A stretch of 5,458 bases of DNA, taken from the NCBI GenBank assembly GCA_964540005.1, contig CAZILN010000127.1, positions 1 to 5,458 of the forward strand, given 5' to 3'. The stretch comes from CAZILN01 sp964540005. Lineage in GTDB: Bacteria > Bacteroidota > Bacteroidia > Bacteroidales > SM23-62. This document shows positions 5,141 to 5,458 of this stretch, one piece after another. The position numbers and the translations under genes are program-made. Every line of letters starts with the position of its first letter. Position 1 is the first letter of the stretch. The notes under the pieces were generated by a model. The model did no database searches and was not told the DNA's origin. It worked only from the letters and a program-made list of their open reading frames with translations.

Positions 5141-5458
5141 ATGGCAAAACTAAATTTTGGTGGTGTAACCGAAGATGTGGTTACACGGGAAGAATTCCCT
5201 CTGAGCAAGGCACGGGAAGTACTTTCAGATGAAGTTATAGCTATCATCGGTTATGGTGTACAGGGACCTGCACAGGCAATGAACCTGAAGGATAACGGGT
5301 TCAAGGTAATAATCGGTCAATCACCTGATTTCAAGAGTGACTGGGACAGGGCAGTCAGTGACGGATGGGTCCCCGGGGAGACATTATTCCCCATTGAGGA
5401 AGCAGCCAGGAAAGCCACAATTATACAGTACCTGGTGTCAGACGCCGCCCAGATGCAT
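5141..5458 (+). CDS. ilvC: Ketol-acid reductoisomerase, N-terminal part (cut by window edge)
   Basis: IlvC performs the Mg-dependent alkyl shift and reduction of acetolactate and acetohydroxybutyrate, between the IlvB/IlvN and IlvD steps. The first 106 residues are present; the frame is still open at the window end. It starts MAKLNFGGVTEDVVTREEFP, typical of Bacteroidota enzymes. The Rossmann nucleotide-binding motif IIGYGVQGPAQA follows (GYGVQG at 37-42), then DGWVPGETLFPIEEA. The cofactor-specificity loop after the second strand reads IIGQSPDFKSDWDRA (57-71). It lacks the arginine that binds the NADPH 2'-phosphate in E. coli and has Asp67 just before the conserved Trp, which hints at NADH use. 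The knotted catalytic domain lies outside the window. The gene follows ilvN by 40 bases and belongs to the same operon. The leader is A-rich with no Shine-Dalgarno sequence. Confidence 0.95.
   Translation, partial: MAKLNFGGVTEDVVTREEFPLSKAREVLSDEVIAIIGYGVQGPAQAMNLKDNGFKVIIGQSPDFKSDWDRAVSDGWVPGETLFPIEEAARKATIIQYLVSDAAQMH

Overview
The window reads as a chromosomal segment of a Bacteroidota bacterium, probably Bacteroidales or a relative. Four things support this. The coding sequences resemble Bacteroidota branched-chain amino acid enzymes. Two promoters fit the Bacteroidota consensus (TTTG, spacer, TAnnTTTG). The ilvB, ilvN and ilvC starts lack Shine-Dalgarno sequences and have A/T-rich leaders. 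The first 168 bases end a Bacteroidota-like rho gene. The assignment rests on remembered family patterns, not a search.

Layout. Bases 1-168 are the 3' end of rho. Bases 169-827 hold no long gene but are not empty. On the minus strand, tail-to-tail with rho, is a small membrane-protein gene (194-420) that appears broken by one missing base and has its own candidate promoter. On the plus strand, 623-799 looks like a complete transcription attenuator: promoter, a 20-residue leader peptide of which 13 residues are Val, Ile or Leu, competing RNA pairings, and a strong intrinsic terminator. From 828 to the window end lies an ilv operon: ilvD (828-2660), ilvB (2784-4502), ilvN (4555-5100) and the first 106 codons of ilvC (5141-5458, cut by the window edge).

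How it works together. IlvB and IlvN form acetohydroxyacid synthase, IlvC reduces and isomerises its product, and IlvD dehydrates the resulting dihydroxyacid. These are the common steps of valine and isoleucine synthesis and of the leucine precursor. Two layers of feedback can be read from the sequence. Transcription appears to be set by ribosome stalling on Val/Ile/Leu codons of the leader peptide. Enzyme activity is probably set by valine binding to the ACT domain of IlvN, whose key Gly and Asn are kept.

The best find is the attenuator. It has the logic of the enterobacterial ilvL leader, but sits behind a Bacteroidota promoter and has almost no 5' untranslated region. Secondary points are the frameshifted small gene, an ilvC cofactor loop that suggests NADH use, and a repeat-rich spacer between ilvD and ilvB.
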